From assembly GCF_910592395.1 (NCBI RefSeq), contig NC_088311.1:2172501-2236500 (forward strand): a stretch of DNA of 64,000 bases. The letters run 5' to 3'. Of the stretch, positions 55,401-63,593 are shown piece by piece (position 1 is the first letter of the stretch; each line of letters begins with the position of its first letter). Source of the stretch: Lineus longissimus. Its lineage: Eukaryota > Nemertea > Pilidiophora > Heteronemertea > Lineidae. A program made the position numbers and the translations under genes. Under the pieces are notes generated by a model. It had not been told where the DNA came from and searched no databases. It was given only the letters and a program-made list of their open reading frames with translations.

Positions 55401-57308
55401 ATGAAAAGCTATCTCATGATGGGGTTGCCAATGGAAATGCTTAGATTTGCGTGTCAGCTCATGTAAAGGTGTAAGCAATTCCTGCAATCTAGGTAAATAT
55501 TGACTCAAATATGACACAGCACCGACAAACCTTCGGACCGCTTTCTGACATGTAGGGGTCTTCATATTCCTAATAGACAAACACTTGTCATTCATAGCCG
55601 AAATTTGAACAAAACCATCAGGAGAAATGGACAGAACATGACCCAAGTAAACAACTCTAGTCTGAAACAAGCGACATTTCTTAGGAGAAATCTTCAAGCC
55701 ATTGGCAATCAAAGCCTGGAAAATTTGTTGCAGATGTACAGTATGCTCTTTCTTATCTTTACTGAAGATGAGAATGTCATCATGTACTGCACAGCAAAAG
55801 AGATTAGAGTTGGGAATATTAGAAAGGATATCATTGATTTTCTGAGAGAAAATGGACGGAGAAATGGACAAACCCATTGGAAGTCTACGATAGTAAAAAG
55901 TTCGACCACCATTGTAGGCAGATATGCCGGTGTAGGCCTGTGCCCTACGAGACAAAGGTAGACAATGAAAAGCACTTTTCAAATCTATGACACTCAAGAC
56001 TTTACAATTTGACTGACCGATTCTAGCTAAGATGGTTTTCAAAGGAGTGAAATCTTGATTTGCACAATGAACTCGACTATTTAAAAACCGAAAATCTGTT
56101 ACAACGCGCTTCTCAGTAGAATCCTTCTTCTTGACAAGCAAAATTGGACTGGAATATGATGTATGTCCTTGATGCAAAATGCCCAACTTGACTAATTTAT
56201 CAAGTTCCTTATCAATGAGAGGTTTGTTTTCCTCAGCGACCGGATATGGTCGGATATAGAAAGGGGTTTCATCCTTGAGATGGATGTCCACCTCAAAATT
56301 GGGACAAGTCCCAACCTCACCTCGAAGACTAAATGCTGGAGCATGGTTTTCCAAAATATCATACACACTGGCCTGTTCTGGCGTAGACAGAATACTATGG
56401 TCTAATTTAACATCTCGCCTTAAAATGTCCCTAGCTGACAAATGCGAGTCTTGATCATCAACAGGTGGTTGTGACGGAGCACAGGGTTGATTTTGCTTGA
56501 GGCAGCTTGGAGACAAACTTTGAGTTACATGAATAAAATCATCCAAGTTGGTGAAGACAATAGGCTTGTCAGACCGAATATTGACGGGTTTACGAGAATG
56601 GTTATAAATACGAATAGGAGCTAAACCGTGTTTCAATTTGACCATCATGGTTGAAGGACAAAACCTAGACAAATGAGACGATGAATTCAATATGAGTGCC
56701 GAGTTTTTCATGTGATGGGGCAATTTGCCTTTAACATGAATGACCCTAACCTGACCTGGTCTAATGACAGTATTGACAGTAGGACGTAACCAAGCCTTCT
56801 TTGACCTGACCTTGAACGAATTTGTAATGAAATCCAAAGAACCTTTGAGTTCCTTCATGGTAGATGTACCCAAAAGAATATCAGGACCAATGAAATTTTC
56901 AGCTATGACACAATATACATTGAAATGGTTCCCTTGAATAGTAAGTTTAGGCTTAATGGCCTGTTTTGCAAACAAAAATTCTCCATTACCAATACGAAAT
57001 TTGATTGGTTTAATATCAACCTTGGGCAATTTGGACAAATAGGGGGAGTCCCTTACAGTTTCCAAACCAATCAGAGTCTCAGTGGCTCCTGAATCAAATA
57101 AAATGACCAAACCTTGGCCTGTGGGTAAATAACCTTTGGCATAATTCCTAGAAGTGAGCTGAATGTCAGCAGAGGATTCACCAAGATATTCAGAATGTGG
57201 ATTATACGATGAAGACAAATGATCACTAGAATGTTGATCACCAGAATGCTGAGCAGAAAATAGAGTCGGAGAGGCATCTAAGTGGCAGTTAGTGCTTCTC
57301 CTATCTAA
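52488..57308 (-). CDS. pol: Retrotransposon Pol (protease, reverse transcriptase, RNase H, integrase)
   Basis: A 1,606-codon frame in -1 phase to gag, overlapping it by 34 nt (open from 57338); there is no ATG near its start. Numbering from the TTG codon at 57218: protease active site LFDSGATE at about 42. RT has VIDLKSAFH and the catalytic box as VHDDIL at about 478, where the family usually has Y/F-x-DD. RNase H has SDTS, SELE and VDHSS at about 630-740. A Pro-rich linker of about 250 residues follows. The integrase zinc finger (HH...CDRCQ) is at about 1030-1080. The integrase catalytic D, D, E are at about 1111 (SMDFKS), 1171 (VSDAAAS) and 1205 (MAERQI), with 34 residues between the last two. 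A GPF-type module (WVGPFVI) comes next, then about 190 unassigned residues. Confidence 0.92.
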   Translation of the reverse strand, partial: LDRRSTNCHLDASPTLFSAQHSGDQHSSDHLSSSYNPHSEYLGESSADIQLTSRNYAKGYLPTGQGLVILFDSGATETLIGLETVRDSPYLSKLPKVDIKPIKFRIGNGEFLFAKQAIKPKLTIQGNHFNVYCVIAENFIGPDILLGTSTMKELKGSLDFITNSFKVRSKKAWLRPTVNTVIRPGQVRVIHVKGKLPHHMKNSALILNSSSHLSRFCPSTMMVKLKHGLAPIRIYNHSRKPVNIRSDKPIVFTNLDDFIHVTQSLSPSCLKQNQPCAPSQPPVDDQDSHLSARDILRRDVKLDHSILSTPEQASVYDILENHAPAFSLRGEVGTCPNFEVDIHLKDETPFYIRPYPVAEENKPLIDKELDKLVKLGILHQGHTSYSSPILLVKKKDSTEKRVVTDFRFLNSRVHCANQDFTPLKTILARIGQSNCKVLSVIDLKSAFHCLPLSRRAQAYTGISAYNGGRTFYYRRLPMGLSISPSIFSQKINDILSNIPNSNLFCCAVHDDILIFSKDKKEHTVHLQQIFQALIANGLKISPKKCRLFQTRVVYLGHVLSISPDGFVQISAMNDKCLSIRNMKTPTCQKAVRRFVGAVSYLSQYLPRLQELLTPLHELTRKSKHFHWQPHHEIAFHTIKDLLIKPPVLNAPTTRGEFRLYSDTSRIATGSYLAQYSDGQERIIAYYSKRLPKAAKNYSVSELELLGLLINVTAFQYLLQDRTFQAFVDHSSLVQIVKSKKQPPTTRLQKLLERLSPYSFQLSYMPGKELVLADFLSRAPLDDDTELDRIMPIAFQAQSPVIYELESLSTPVQEHAFYTLPLPEKIVTRSYAKKMNIPVPLLHRPKPIPKPRTHVPCQQTVSVAPTHTPLVNGIQNNVPPVSILPKAPRVPIVTSTVAPPVSVIPFVLQQNDKSQSSTKVADEPRLIDSALPPSSVVEEYSDDILDLLVRPTPLVPRIDSMHTKHVPDQASLNKVLKIIRRKVIRDYNLPIEAQQLSTAQQTSPYFKPIYDYLVHDILPADKKAARVVSIKSEQYLTFNGILFRIFFPTNSENFCFQLAVPEKYIDTIIGQHHGSGLLLGHGGCTRTYLTIRKNFYFPSMFQRIVSYIQSCDRCQQLKGKSDTMRTFHERIPASFEPFQTISMDFKSMPTSPSGYRHMLVVTCAMTRFVVAVPLKTIDAPTVCEALLQKVITLFGVPSVIVSDAAASLTGHLVELLCATLGIQQKLVSVENHGSLMAERQIKSIADLIKANLLEYGVSWTQFVSTAVYTYNSFSSAHLGGYSPFYLLFLREPADLSTLNFKPCLGLSRSHAEYVQHLRQKFQNVSKCMLQLQEHQQLSQNAKIANKLQKSPIYAEGQLVYLHKPNTTGMTANTRKFKTLWVGPFVIHQVLDRTHYIIADLKGNIIPDIFNFARLKPAFLRATGQKNVAHLQQLQNLLHKADKAQDEKAVHAAYALDFTDETGSAHESTTYRGDIYASQAELCDFNIHLSHAEGNHGMIAPSVLSTKQQDDLSRLTWQSPSEFDYTTLKRARFKNGCLELLLSVPFGQKQFSYWWSPQFEPHVVSIVQFVLSAKDIRCTGCPNPLKMFKDKTIHDKSHILAKSQEKSD

Positions 57309-57314
57309 AAATTT
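57268..57314 (-). promoter_or_regulatory. Candidate -1 ribosomal frameshift signal between gag and pol
   Basis: On the minus strand the heptamer A AAT TTT (57314-57308, gag-frame spacing) fits X XXY YYZ. It is followed at once by the gag stop TAG (57307-57305). After a 6-nt spacer a stem-loop runs from 57301 to 57268: 5 bp (GGAGA/TCTCC), one A-C mismatch, 3 bp (GCA/TGC), one bulged A, 4 bp (CTAA/TTAG) and a 7-nt loop. The -1 frame is open across the site and leads into pol. Confidence 0.75.
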
Positions 57315-58543
57315 TGCTGTTGTGGTCCAGAGTACTGATCAAACCTAGACCTGTTATCTGGCTTATAGGATTGGAACGGGTAGGGTTGAGGACATCGAGT
57401 GTCCTGACGAAACTGTTGACCATTATCTGATGGCTGATAATGGGACGGAGAAAAGGGTGGCGCTGGAGGCCTTACGGGCATGAAAGTAGGGTTCATCCCA
57501 CGACTGACCATGTTCTGGTAAGTATAACAGTTTCTCCACACATGATTGGGTTTGTGGCAGAAATAACAGACAATGTTGGAGGTGGCACGACGGGGAGAGT
57601 TACCAGAACGAGAAATACCATAGGAACCCTGAGAACGACGACTGTCCCTACATGGGGATCTACTGGATACACGATGACTATAACGATAACGGTCTCTAGC
57701 CGGACTACGACTAGGACGTCTAGACTGATGACTCACAGGAGATGGCGAACTTGAACGGTAGTTCGAGCTATATGTACGAGCACCAGTATCAGAGTTGGAC
57801 TGTGGTTGACTAAAATGAACCTGAGGTTGAGTCCTGACCTCTATAGACAAATCTTGCACTTCTGTGCGAAGAGCAGCAAGTTGCTCAGTAAGCCTGTCAA
57901 CTGCACAAGCACTACTGTTAGTGGATGCACTAGCAGTGGTCACATGGACCTGATCAGTGATAAATGATACCTGCTTATTAGCAGTAGTTGGCCTGTCTGG
58001 CTCAGAAAAATCTAAATATTGTTGAGCACGTTCAACGAGAACTGCCACGTCTGCATCTGCAGGGGCAGCCATGATGACTGCTGCCTGACAATTGGTAGGC
58101 AAAACCTGTAAGAATTTGTCCCGAACCTGGACCTCATTATAATGAATACGCTGGGCTGCTAAGCGTATCTTATTGAGAGTCATTTCGGCTGAATCGCCTG
58201 GGGTATGGGAAAGAGAATGAAAATGCTTGACATTGGCAAAATTTGAATGGGTTGGACTGAACCGCTGCATAAACTGTGCTCTGAGATTAGCGATAGTGGG
58301 GAAAACTTTTCCCTCTGCCCACAGACGTGCTTTGCCACGAAGTCTAGCCTTGAACAATGTTATGATATGAATCATCTCTGCAGCATTTGCTGGCTCGTGG
58401 AGATTGTGGAAGTGAAGGTAGTCCATAAACGATAAGATATGTGCATGACAAATGTCATGGTCGATCACTTCACCATCAAACAAAGGAGGTAGAAAATCGG
58501 TGCCCCTGAAAGCAGGTGGTGCTGGATCTGCTGGCCCTTCCAT
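57305..58543 (-). CDS. gag: Retrotransposon Gag
   Basis: 412 aa from the ATG at 58543 (MEGPADPAPP) to the TAG at 57305. The frame is open a little further upstream but without an ATG. Residues about 30-150 have the Gag-like capsid pattern, with LRGKARLWAEG and FMQRFSP. Next come a spacer and an Arg/Ser-rich basic region (about residues 260-330) with many RS dipeptides. A single zinc knuckle CYFCHKPNHVWRNC (C-x2-C-x4-H-x4-C) follows and is the nucleic-acid-binding part. The tail is Pro/Gln-rich and ends QQQNF just before the stop, where the slippery heptamer lies. Confidence 0.9.
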   Translation of the reverse strand: MEGPADPAPPAFRGTDFLPPLFDGEVIDHDICHAHILSFMDYLHFHNLHEPANAAEMIHIITLFKARLRGKARLWAEGKVFPTIANLRAQFMQRFSPTHSNFANVKHFHSLSHTPGDSAEMTLNKIRLAAQRIHYNEVQVRDKFLQVLPTNCQAAVIMAAPADADVAVLVERAQQYLDFSEPDRPTTANKQVSFITDQVHVTTASASTNSSACAVDRLTEQLAALRTEVQDLSIEVRTQPQVHFSQPQSNSDTGARTYSSNYRSSSPSPVSHQSRRPSRSPARDRYRYSHRVSSRSPCRDSRRSQGSYGISRSGNSPRRATSNIVCYFCHKPNHVWRNCYTYQNMVSRGMNPTFMPVRPPAPPFSPSHYQPSDNGQQFRQDTRCPQPYPFQSYKPDNRSRFDQYSGPQQQNF

Positions 58544-59461
58544 TATTACTGTAAAGGGGTAAAAGTTAGTTATGAAGGAATAAAAAGTCAGGTATTTGGG
58601 AAGCAAAAGTTAATTTCTTCTGAAAAGGAAATGCAACATTAAAGGTTGGGTTGGTCCGTTGTCTATCTTGCTGTAACAGGGCAAAGCTAAACAAAGTTCA
58701 TATTATAGATATACAGTTGTCAAAATCCTCGGGGTCCGGTTCCAGTCAGTTTGCAATAACGAGTGAAAATTTAAGATTAAATGCATTAAATGCTATGAAT
58801 CGACTGATATTGCAAAGTATTGTACTATACTCTGCCAAAATTGAAATGATGCACAAAAATATTGTCCTATTACTAATTAGTTTATAAAATGTCTTTCAAA
58901 ACAGTTAATATAAAATGTCTCTTTTAAAACTGCAACGCTGGATCAGCTGGAGCCTGGAACGGTATCGGATCTCGAGTAGACATCAGGGCGAATTGAAGAG
59001 TATTCTGGCTGCTGGGCACATCATCCGTGAACGTTATAGCACATGTCATGATGTAGAAGTTGAATAGTTCGGTACACACAGTGATAGACGTGTACTATGC
59101 GTACTGACGAAGACGGTGTCCGTCAATCGATTAAAAAATGCTGCGCTCACACTCACAGTGATTCATGGCGATCACAGTGACAGAAATAACAAAAGTGACG
59201 ATATATAAATATAATGAAATTCGCACTTACGTCACGAACAGTTTAGAAAAAATTCACGATTTTATAAATATTATATTGACAAACGAACGTCACTATTCTG
59301 CCTCCCGATGAAATGAACGAGTTAGAAATCACGTAGGTGTACACGTAATGTACATAATGGACTGCAGTAGCACTAGCACGTGGCGTGAAAAACGGAGTCC
59401 TCGGTTAATAGAATCTGCTCCAAGACTGAAACGCATCCGGACTCACTGTCACGAATTGAAG

Positions 59462-59479
59462 GTCCTGGGGAGGTCGCCA
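59462..59479 (-). promoter_or_regulatory. Candidate primer-binding site
   Basis: Directly after the 5' LTR, with no spacer, the minus strand reads TGGCGACCTCCCCAGGAC. TGG complements the CCA end of a tRNA. The first 6-8 bases resemble the end of animal tRNA-Ser or tRNA-Arg, but the match is not long enough to name the primer. Confidence 0.55.
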
Positions 59480-59669
59480 TGTTGTATTTGCACAGGTTAC
59501 AAACGTAATAAGTCCTGAATTTGCCTTCTAACGTCCGGATCCTTTATTCTAACACTGCTTCACAAAATTATACACACCAAAGTCATAATTGATAAAATAG
59601 TTCGTCGGGATGACGATTCGTGCACGTGATTATAAAATACTCGGGAGACTGGAATAACTCTCTATCGCT

Positions 59670-59711
<42 letters not shown>

Positions 59712-59980
59712 GAGAGCGTGCGGACAGCTGTTTTGTATTCACGCGCAGCTTTGTCTGCACCAATCAGGGGGCAACGTTGATGCGTCTCCATCCAATGAGG
59801 AGCCGCATCAATGCTGACGTAATTGATCACGCTGGGGAGAATGGAGGATTAAAAGTAGACCGTGGGAATTTTCACAGGTATCTTATCTGAACCCAATTCC
59901 AATAATCCCGCACACTTAATTCCAAGAATTACACATTACAGTGCTACTCATAAGAAAGGTTTTACAATTACTATACAACA
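59480..59980 (-). repeat. 5' LTR of the retrotransposon
   Basis: 501 bp, matching 50979-51479 at a constant offset of 8,501 bp, including the length of the CT repeat. The minus-strand AATAAA falls at 59543-59548. The minus-strand promoter that would drive gag-pol should lie in its right part (U3). Confidence 0.95.
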
Positions 59981-60795
59981 TTATCTTGTGGATGCTTCAC
60001 CAGGTTTGTTTACCGGATATGTTGTTGTTTCATGGACCCTATATAAAGAAATAGATGCACCTTCATACAATATCTGATGCCAGTGGCAGTGCACAACGTC
60101 TGATGGTTTCAATGCAAGATGATGCCACAAACCTTCATTTGACACACTATAGGTTAGTATAGGCATACCTCAATGTCAATGAAGAAGGCTAAGACAAAAT
60201 AGGTCGCCCTAGTTTTGTCAAAGTGTCAGTGGTCTGCATATGGTGATGTGACCTCAAATTTGGCCATGTCATAGTTGAAGTCCCATGGTGAAAAGTGGAG
60301 GAAGACAGTGAGTTGGGCCTGTTTGAGGAAAGCTCCCCCCTTGTTCACCATATCTGACCTTGCCTCATCTGGACTAGATTTTTGGCCATTAAAGGTCTTT
60401 TACTTAACAAAAATCATTTGCACAAGTATGTACTCTTTAATTTTCTAGTTGACAAAGAAGACATCAAGGTGAATGTAGACCGACTAGAAAGACGATGTAC
60501 AAGTGTTGAGATAAATGTCACCACTCCAAGAAATGCAACTCAAATGAGAGCTCTCACTGACGCAAACAAAATACTCGATGAAGTTGCGTGTCAACTTAAG
60601 CAAAGTGTTGCACACGGAAGAAACCTCATACTGCCATATCTGAACGCCTGCCAACCTGATGTTCAACCATCAAGTCCTGTTGACCAAAGGTTTCAATCAC
60701 TGCTGATCGAATGTACCGGGGATGATCAGAAAAAGATTAGAGACGGTTTGTGCGTTTGGAAAAGTAAATTGGAACGAGCTGAAGTTAATCTGTAG
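59981..60795 (+). pseudogene. BAG2: BAG2, right part of exon 1 and exon 2 (BAG domain)
   Basis: After the second TTAT target copy (59981-59984), the interrupted exon continues for 19 nt to a good donor (gtttgt after 60003). Exon 2 is 60449-60795. Left part, these 19 nt and exon 2 sum to 570 nt in frame, or 189 aa before the insertion (human 211). Exon 2 encodes the BAG domain: ANKILDEVACQLKQ, GRNLILPYLNAC, SPVDQRFQSLLIECTGDDQKKI. Human has ATRIIDEVVNKFLD, AKSHLMSLYSAC and [22 protein letters not shown]. No damage is seen in exon 2 itself, consistent with a very recent break. Confidence 0.88.
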
Positions 60796-61440
60796 ACACT
60801 TCAAAGGCGAATCATGAAGCAGCTGTCCCAGATAGTTAAAGTTAATGAGTCTCAAATCAATCTGCCTCCCAACCCCAAACCTGTCGCCCATACTATTTTT
60901 GTGAAGACATTGGCATTCAATTGAATTTGCAAAGATCACTGCCAGTTCTTAATAGATATACATTGGTGCTTGTTGACTTAATCGAAATTCCCCCCCCCCC
61001 CCGAAGTATTCTGTTCAAGAGACTCTGTTAGAGTAAATAATATCTCTTTCATGAAACTTCAATTATTTGCGCAAGGAGCATAGGCAATTTGCCTTTCCAT
61101 GAAGGACAATATGGAAATTTGTTCTCATTGTGATCCAATTCTTAAATTCTGTATAAAATGTTCCATCTAATTCGGAAAACAAAGAATAAAAAAAAAAATA
61201 TAAATTTTGTAATTAATAATCTGAGTTTTTTCTTATTCTTTTGCATGGCTAATACATTTTTGGATCAGCAGTGTTAGTAAATTTGGCTGTTGATTTTATC
61301 CTTGATTGATATTCAGCCAACTCTAAGAGGAGTAACTTGATAAGTGATGACAAACATTGATGTAATTATCCTCAGCTATAGGCTAGGCCTAAGGCCTACC
61401 TCATACCTGCGACTTAGGTTGCCATATCTTCAGTGACTAC
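60796..61440. other. BAG2 3' region
   Basis: Probable BAG2 3' untranslated region. AATAAA at 61185-61190 is followed by an A-run, a likely polyadenylation signal. There is a C-tract near 60991-61002. No other gene is seen. Confidence 0.5.
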
Positions 61441-61446
61441 AGTTCA

Positions 61447-61520
61447 GAGATAGGGACCAAGGAGCAGGAAGAAGAGAGTTCCTGCACTGCATTTCTCATC
61501 AAGCGATCCTGGTGTGGTTC
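61447..61520. repeat. Diverged fragment related to the 62.7-kb SINE-like units
   Basis: GGAAGAAGAGAG...CTGCACTGCATTTCTCATCAA here resembles the start of the units at 62739 and 63071, with more changes. It looks like an older third copy, truncated before the tRNA-like part. Confidence 0.5.
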
Positions 61521-61650
61521 AGATCTGACAAATCGGGCTGCCACTCCAGGACACTTTTTCCAGGGGACATTTTCTACTTGTACACTGGGATGAGTGCGCA
61601 TAAGTAAAAAAAAAAAAAAAGAAAAAAAAAAGAAAAGAGGAAAAAGGCCT

Positions 61651-61766
61651 AACTGCAGAATAGCCGGGACAGTAGTAGCTCTGTACATTATGTACACTCT
61701 GTCCCTCTGTACATTATGTACACATTCCTATCATTTAGCACAGAGTGTCCCGGCTATTCTGCAGTT
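61651..61766. repeat. Hairpin element: perfect 21-bp inverted repeat with an inner direct repeat
   Basis: The sequence 61651-61671 is the exact reverse complement of 61746-61766. Between them CTCTGTACATTATGTACAC occurs twice (about 61679 and 61704). It is preceded by an A-rich run (61605-61645). It may be a small inverted-repeat transposable element or a foldback sequence. Confidence 0.75.
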
Positions 61767-62030
61767 GCTCCTACTTCTCGTAAGATCACAGTGCGAGGGA
61801 TGTTATCCCTCTAACACCATTCAAGTCGTCGCCATATTGAAATATCAGTCCGTGTGTAACTAGGTCGCGCATGTGTCAGGGTGATTTGCCAAAATAGATC
61901 GTAAGTATCTCGTATTTCGATATTTGTACCAATTTTTCTCAATATGAAGTATTGATATAGCTCAGGGATATTTTTGATAATGTTTAAAGCTCATTTTAAC
62001 GTTCAAATGGCGTTTTGATAAATGTTTTTA

Positions 62031-62480
62031 GAACCGAGTTCAACGAGATCAAAAGCAATAGACATTGGCGCCTTGATTGGCGCCAATGATGTCAGCAATG
62101 GCGGATTTGCATTAAGATTCGAGTCGATTCTTTTGGAGTCGGAAGTGCGCATGCACACGGCAATCGTGTCTAGCTCCGTGCACGTGATTTGAAGGGACAA
62201 TTTCGGTGTGCGGGGATTTAGGTAGCCAGGAAGGTGATATGTAATTTGAATCTATCCGCCTGCTCATCACTGTAGTTACAAACTAAATGCTCAAACTAAT
62301 GATGAATTTAGCGTGTAATGTGAGACGGGTTTAACGTGACTTGCAAATCTTAGATTTTTAGGCAAACGTACAGTTAGGCTACATTCCGTTTTAGTGAGAT
62401 CTTTTTTGCAGTTTGATGATATGTCAATAATTCTCTCAGCTCCTTGAGAAGTCACGGTCCTACTTGAAGCTATTTTGCAT
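62031..62480. repeat. Left copy of a duplication spaced 1.56 kb apart
   Basis: This segment matches 63594-64000 with scattered substitutions and small indels. For example TTAAGATTCGAGTCGATTC and GGTAGCCAGGAAGGTGATAT occur in both. Non-coding. Confidence 0.8.
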
Positions 62481-62738
62481 GAAAAACTGCCTGTCTCATG
62501 TCAAAGTTGTCCCTTCAACAAAGAATGTTTGTAGCTGATTTTATGGTTTGAATGGCCATTTTGAAAAAGGGTTTGGAATCGAGGTCAACCAAAATAGTTG
62601 TTGGCCTCAATGTACCCTCGGGAATTCAAGCCGCCGACTAGTCAAACCATTCTCTGGAATCAGTGTGTACTTTAGCTTGAAAGGTTTTCCTCATGATAAT
62701 ATTCACAATGGTATAAGATGATGGTATAAGAGGGCCGG

Positions 62739-63070
62739 CGAATCTAGGAACTGGAAGAAGAGGGAGCGTGCACTGCCTTTCTCATCAAAATTCCTGGACA
62801 GGTGTGTTCCAAAATTTCATAAGTGGTCAATTAAAAAAAGTTTACATCAATTGGGAGCCGTGCGTCTGGTGCACCCGATTGGATCCGCGCCTGATAAACG
62901 GACATGAATGAATAATAATAAGAAAATGCTTAAAAAAACAGGAAAAAATAGATTCGCCGGGGTTCGAACCCCGACCATCCAATCCGCAGTGAAACCGCCT
63001 AACCGCCGAGGCCATCAAGGCTTTTCTGATTGGGGTATGATAGACAGGGATTTAGCTTGTTCAATTCGTC
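62739..63070 (-). repeat. tRNA-like SINE unit, copy 1
   Basis: 332-bp unit. On the minus strand 63022-62952 resembles a tRNA: A-box-like TGGCCTCGGCGGTTAGG and B box GGTTCGAACCC at normal spacing. The acceptor stem does not pair and the T stem has a G-G mismatch. It is therefore a tRNA-derived head with a body, as in SINEs. The anticodon region (CTGCGGA) resembles that of tRNA-Cys. The same unit follows directly as copy 2. Confidence 0.65.
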
Positions 63071-63401
63071 GAATCTAGGAACTGGAAGAAGAGGGAGCGT
63101 GCACTGCATTTCTCATCAAAATTCCTGGACAGGTGTGTTCCAAAATTTCATAAGTGGTCAATTAAAAAAAGTTTACATCAATTGGGAGCCGTGCGTCTGG
63201 TGCACCCGCTTGGATCCGCGGCTGATAAACGGACATGAATGAGTAATGATAAGAAAATGCTAAAAAAACAGGAAAAAATAGATTCGCCGGGGTTCGAACC
63301 CCAACCATCCAATCCGCAGTGAAACCGTCTAACCGCCGAGGCCATCAAGGCTTTATTGATAGGGGTATGATAGACAGGGATTAAGCTTGTTCAATTCGTC
63401 G
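63071..63401 (-). repeat. tRNA-like SINE unit, copy 2
   Basis: A tandem copy of 62739-63070 with about a dozen differences. The tRNA-like head is at 63352-63282. Because the 48 bp outside the head are also repeated, the pair arose by tandem duplication of a SINE-bearing segment rather than by two independent insertions. Confidence 0.7.
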
Positions 63402-63593
63402 CCAAAAGCGCCTTGATCGTGACGAGGTCTCGCTGGCGGAAGAGTAATTGGGTTCAAATAGTCCCAGATAATCGTATAATTCAATATTGCGGCAGAGTTT
63501 TCTTGATGTATCGTATTTATACAGGTCGGTGATATATTAGATAATGCTCGCAGTTGCTTTTGATGTTTGAATGGCTTTCCCAAAAAATTTTTA

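Larger units (their letters stand above)
50979..59980 (-). mobile_element. Complete Ty3/gypsy-type LTR retrotransposon inserted in BAG2
   Basis: The element is 9,002 bp, in minus orientation, flanked by a 4-bp target duplication TTAT (50975-50978 and 59981-59984). Two LTRs of 501 bp begin TGTTGT and end ACAACA. Order in the element's own direction: 5' LTR (59980-59480), primer-binding site, leader of about 0.9 kb, gag (58543-57305), pol in the -1 frame (57308-52488), about 1 kb of non-coding sequence, 3' LTR (51479-50979). Domain order protease-RT-RNase H-integrase places it with Ty3/gypsy. There is no envelope-like frame; the longest frame in the 3' kilobase (51773-52111) shows no recognisable features. 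Both main frames are uninterrupted, so it may be active. A purine-rich tract before the 3' LTR is weak (GCGGGA only). Confidence 0.95.

Noticed and set aside
62952-63352. Two functional tRNA genes
   Set aside because: The acceptor stems do not pair, the T stem has a mismatch and the heads sit inside repeated units, so they are SINE-like heads, not tRNAs.
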